The translations under genes were made by a program, and so were the position numbers. This document shows positions 63,096 through 64,000 of a DNA stretch of 64,000 bases, piece by piece. The notes below the pieces were generated by a model. That model was not told where the DNA came from, did not search any database, and saw only the letters and a list, made by a program, of their open reading frames with translations. Origin of the DNA: Bacillus bingmayongensis (GTDB lineage: Bacteria; Bacillota; Bacilli; Bacillales; Bacillaceae_G); the NCBI RefSeq assembly GCF_000299035.1, contig NZ_JH921517.1, positions 485,317 through 549,316 on the forward strand. The letters run 5' to 3'. Position 1 is the first letter of the stretch. Every line of letters starts with the position of its first letter.

Positions 63096-64000
63096 TCAAA
63101 TGATAGGCTTATATTCTTTAATGACGCGTAATGTTTTTAACGTCATATCTTCTGGACCTTGTACTGGTAGACCCGCTTCTAAATTTTTATGAATGTAATC
63201 TAAGTTTTCTTGTGTAATAATTTCACCTGGAGTAAAGATTGGAATCCCTGGTGGATAAACCATTACAAAATCAGCTATAATGCGGCCAGCAGCATTTTTA
63301 AACGGGATGACCTCTGTCTCTGAATAAAAGGCATCTCGAGGAGAGAGGGCAAGTACAGGGATTTCTGGAATTTCAACTTGTACTTGAACACCTTTATCAG
63401 CTCTATGTTTAAATGTTGTTGCTAGTTCTTGTAAGGCTTTAATAAGAATGTTTGTCTCATCTTTTGTATCGCCTAATGTAACAAGACATAAAATGTTATA
63501 TAAGTCTGAGAGTTCAACTTCAATGTTATAACGCTCTCTTAACCATAATTCTGCTTCGTGGCCTGTAATTCCTAAGTCCTTTACAGATATAATTAGCTTT
63601 GTTGGATCATAGCTAAACGTGGCATCTGTACCTAACATTTCTTTTCCAGGACAATAAAGATGTTCAGTATTGTTTATAGCGTTACGAACATGCTCAGCTA
63701 GCTGTATTGTCTTTGTTATTAATGTCTTTCCTTCAGTTGCAAGTCGTTTTCTTGCAACATCAAGGGAAGCAAGCAAAATGTACGAGGTCGATGTTGTTGT
63801 AAGCATGCTAATAATGGATTGGACATGTTTTACGTTCACAAGGCCCTCTTTTACATTTAGAATAGAGCTTTGTGTTAATGAACCGCCGAGCTTATGAACA
63901 CTTGTTGCTGCCATATCTGCACCAGCTTGCATAGCTGACATTGGTAATTCGTCATGGAAATGAATATGGACACCATGAGCCTCATCAACTAATACAGGTA
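63096..64000 (-). CDS. speA: Arginine decarboxylase SpeA, 3-prime part
   Basis: PLP enzyme that makes agmatine from arginine for polyamine synthesis. Only the last 301 residues are in the window; the gene runs past the right edge. The visible part begins within LVDEAHGVHIHFHDELP (PLP-ring Asp and adjoining His) followed by SVHKLGGSLTQSSIL (PLP lysine), and then the small C-terminal domain of the Orn/Lys/Arg decarboxylase family (YPPGIPIFTPGEIIT near the end). A minus-strand terminator-like stem AAGCCTATCA...TGATAGGCTT lies at 63091-63111. SR1 is named for lying beside this gene in B. subtilis. Confidence 0.92.
   Translation of the reverse strand, partial: PVLVDEAHGVHIHFHDELPMSAMQAGADMAATSVHKLGGSLTQSSILNVKEGLVNVKHVQSIISMLTTTSTSYILLASLDVARKRLATEGKTLITKTIQLAEHVRNAINNTEHLYCPGKEMLGTDATFSYDPTKLIISVKDLGITGHEAELWLRERYNIEVELSDLYNILCLVTLGDTKDETNILIKALQELATTFKHRADKGVQVQVEIPEIPVLALSPRDAFYSETEVIPFKNAAGRIIADFVMVYPPGIPIFTPGEIITQENLDYIHKNLEAGLPVQGPEDMTLKTLRVIKEYKPII

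Overview
The window comes from a low-GC Firmicute chromosome of the Bacillus cereus group. The evidence is many copies of the group-specific bcr1 repeat with TTTAT ends, an oligo-1,6-glucosidase of exactly the length of the B. cereus enzyme, and long synteny with the B. subtilis patA-ykyB-ykuE...ykuV-ktrC-rnjA-rpoY-ykrA-def-pdhABCD-(SR1)-speA segment. I cannot assign a species within the group. No rRNA, tRNA or CRISPR array was seen.

Region by region: (1) 1-4650 holds a partial AAA ATPase, two lipoproteins, a zinc-ribbon protein, an RDD membrane protein, several decayed genes and an isolated promoter-terminator unit that may be an sRNA. (2) 4720-15841 is a maltodextrin regulon: MsmX-type ATPase, oligo-1,6-glucosidase, cyclomaltodextrinase/neopullulanase, binding protein, two permeases and a LacI-family regulator, with LacI/CcpA-type operators at each promoter. 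It is interrupted at 7800-8800 by an IS remnant and two damaged small genes, one of them DUF4176. (3) 15855-21065 carries patA, a KinB-type sporulation kinase, a coiled-coil MerR-like protein, and the competence pair nucA-comJ. (4) 21064-22675 is an IS1182-type element sitting inside the comJ terminator, with the whole hairpin duplicated. (5) 22840-28118 has metE under a cobalamin riboswitch, then an MFS exporter with a PadR regulator. (6) 28618-35727 has cell-envelope genes (holin-like protein, polysaccharide deacetylase, ykyA), ykyB, ppx, and a ppk gene cut by an in-frame amber codon.

(7) 36180-49808 runs through the yku block: ykuE, fadH, a degenerate EAL protein (ykuI), ykuJ, ykuK, ykzF, darB (c-di-AMP sensor), ccpC, dapH-dapL (diaminopimelate synthesis), ykuU-ykuV (peroxide/thiol) and ktrC (potassium gating). 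(8) 50434-54710 has rnjA-rpoY, a very small cationic-peptide gene, ykrA, def and a YjcZ-type sporulation peptide. (9) 55224-60117 is the pyruvate dehydrogenase operon pdhABCD. (10) 60390-64000 has small conserved proteins, a tandem triplication of the SR1P peptide gene (the GapA-binding peptide of the dual-function RNA SR1), tgl (spore coat transglutaminase) and the 3-prime part of speA.

Themes: carbon-source control (MalR/CcpA sites, ccpC, SR1P, pdh), RNA turnover (RNase J1, the SR1P-GapA partner), cell-wall precursor synthesis and sporulation. Several genes carry single lesions (ppk amber, two small frameshifts, a lost start codon, a truncated SDR), so either the strain has real pseudogenes or the assembly has a few errors. 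The strongest candidates for something new are the three-copy SR1P transcript, the 23-residue cationic peptide gene, and the IS that duplicates and re-uses a terminator.
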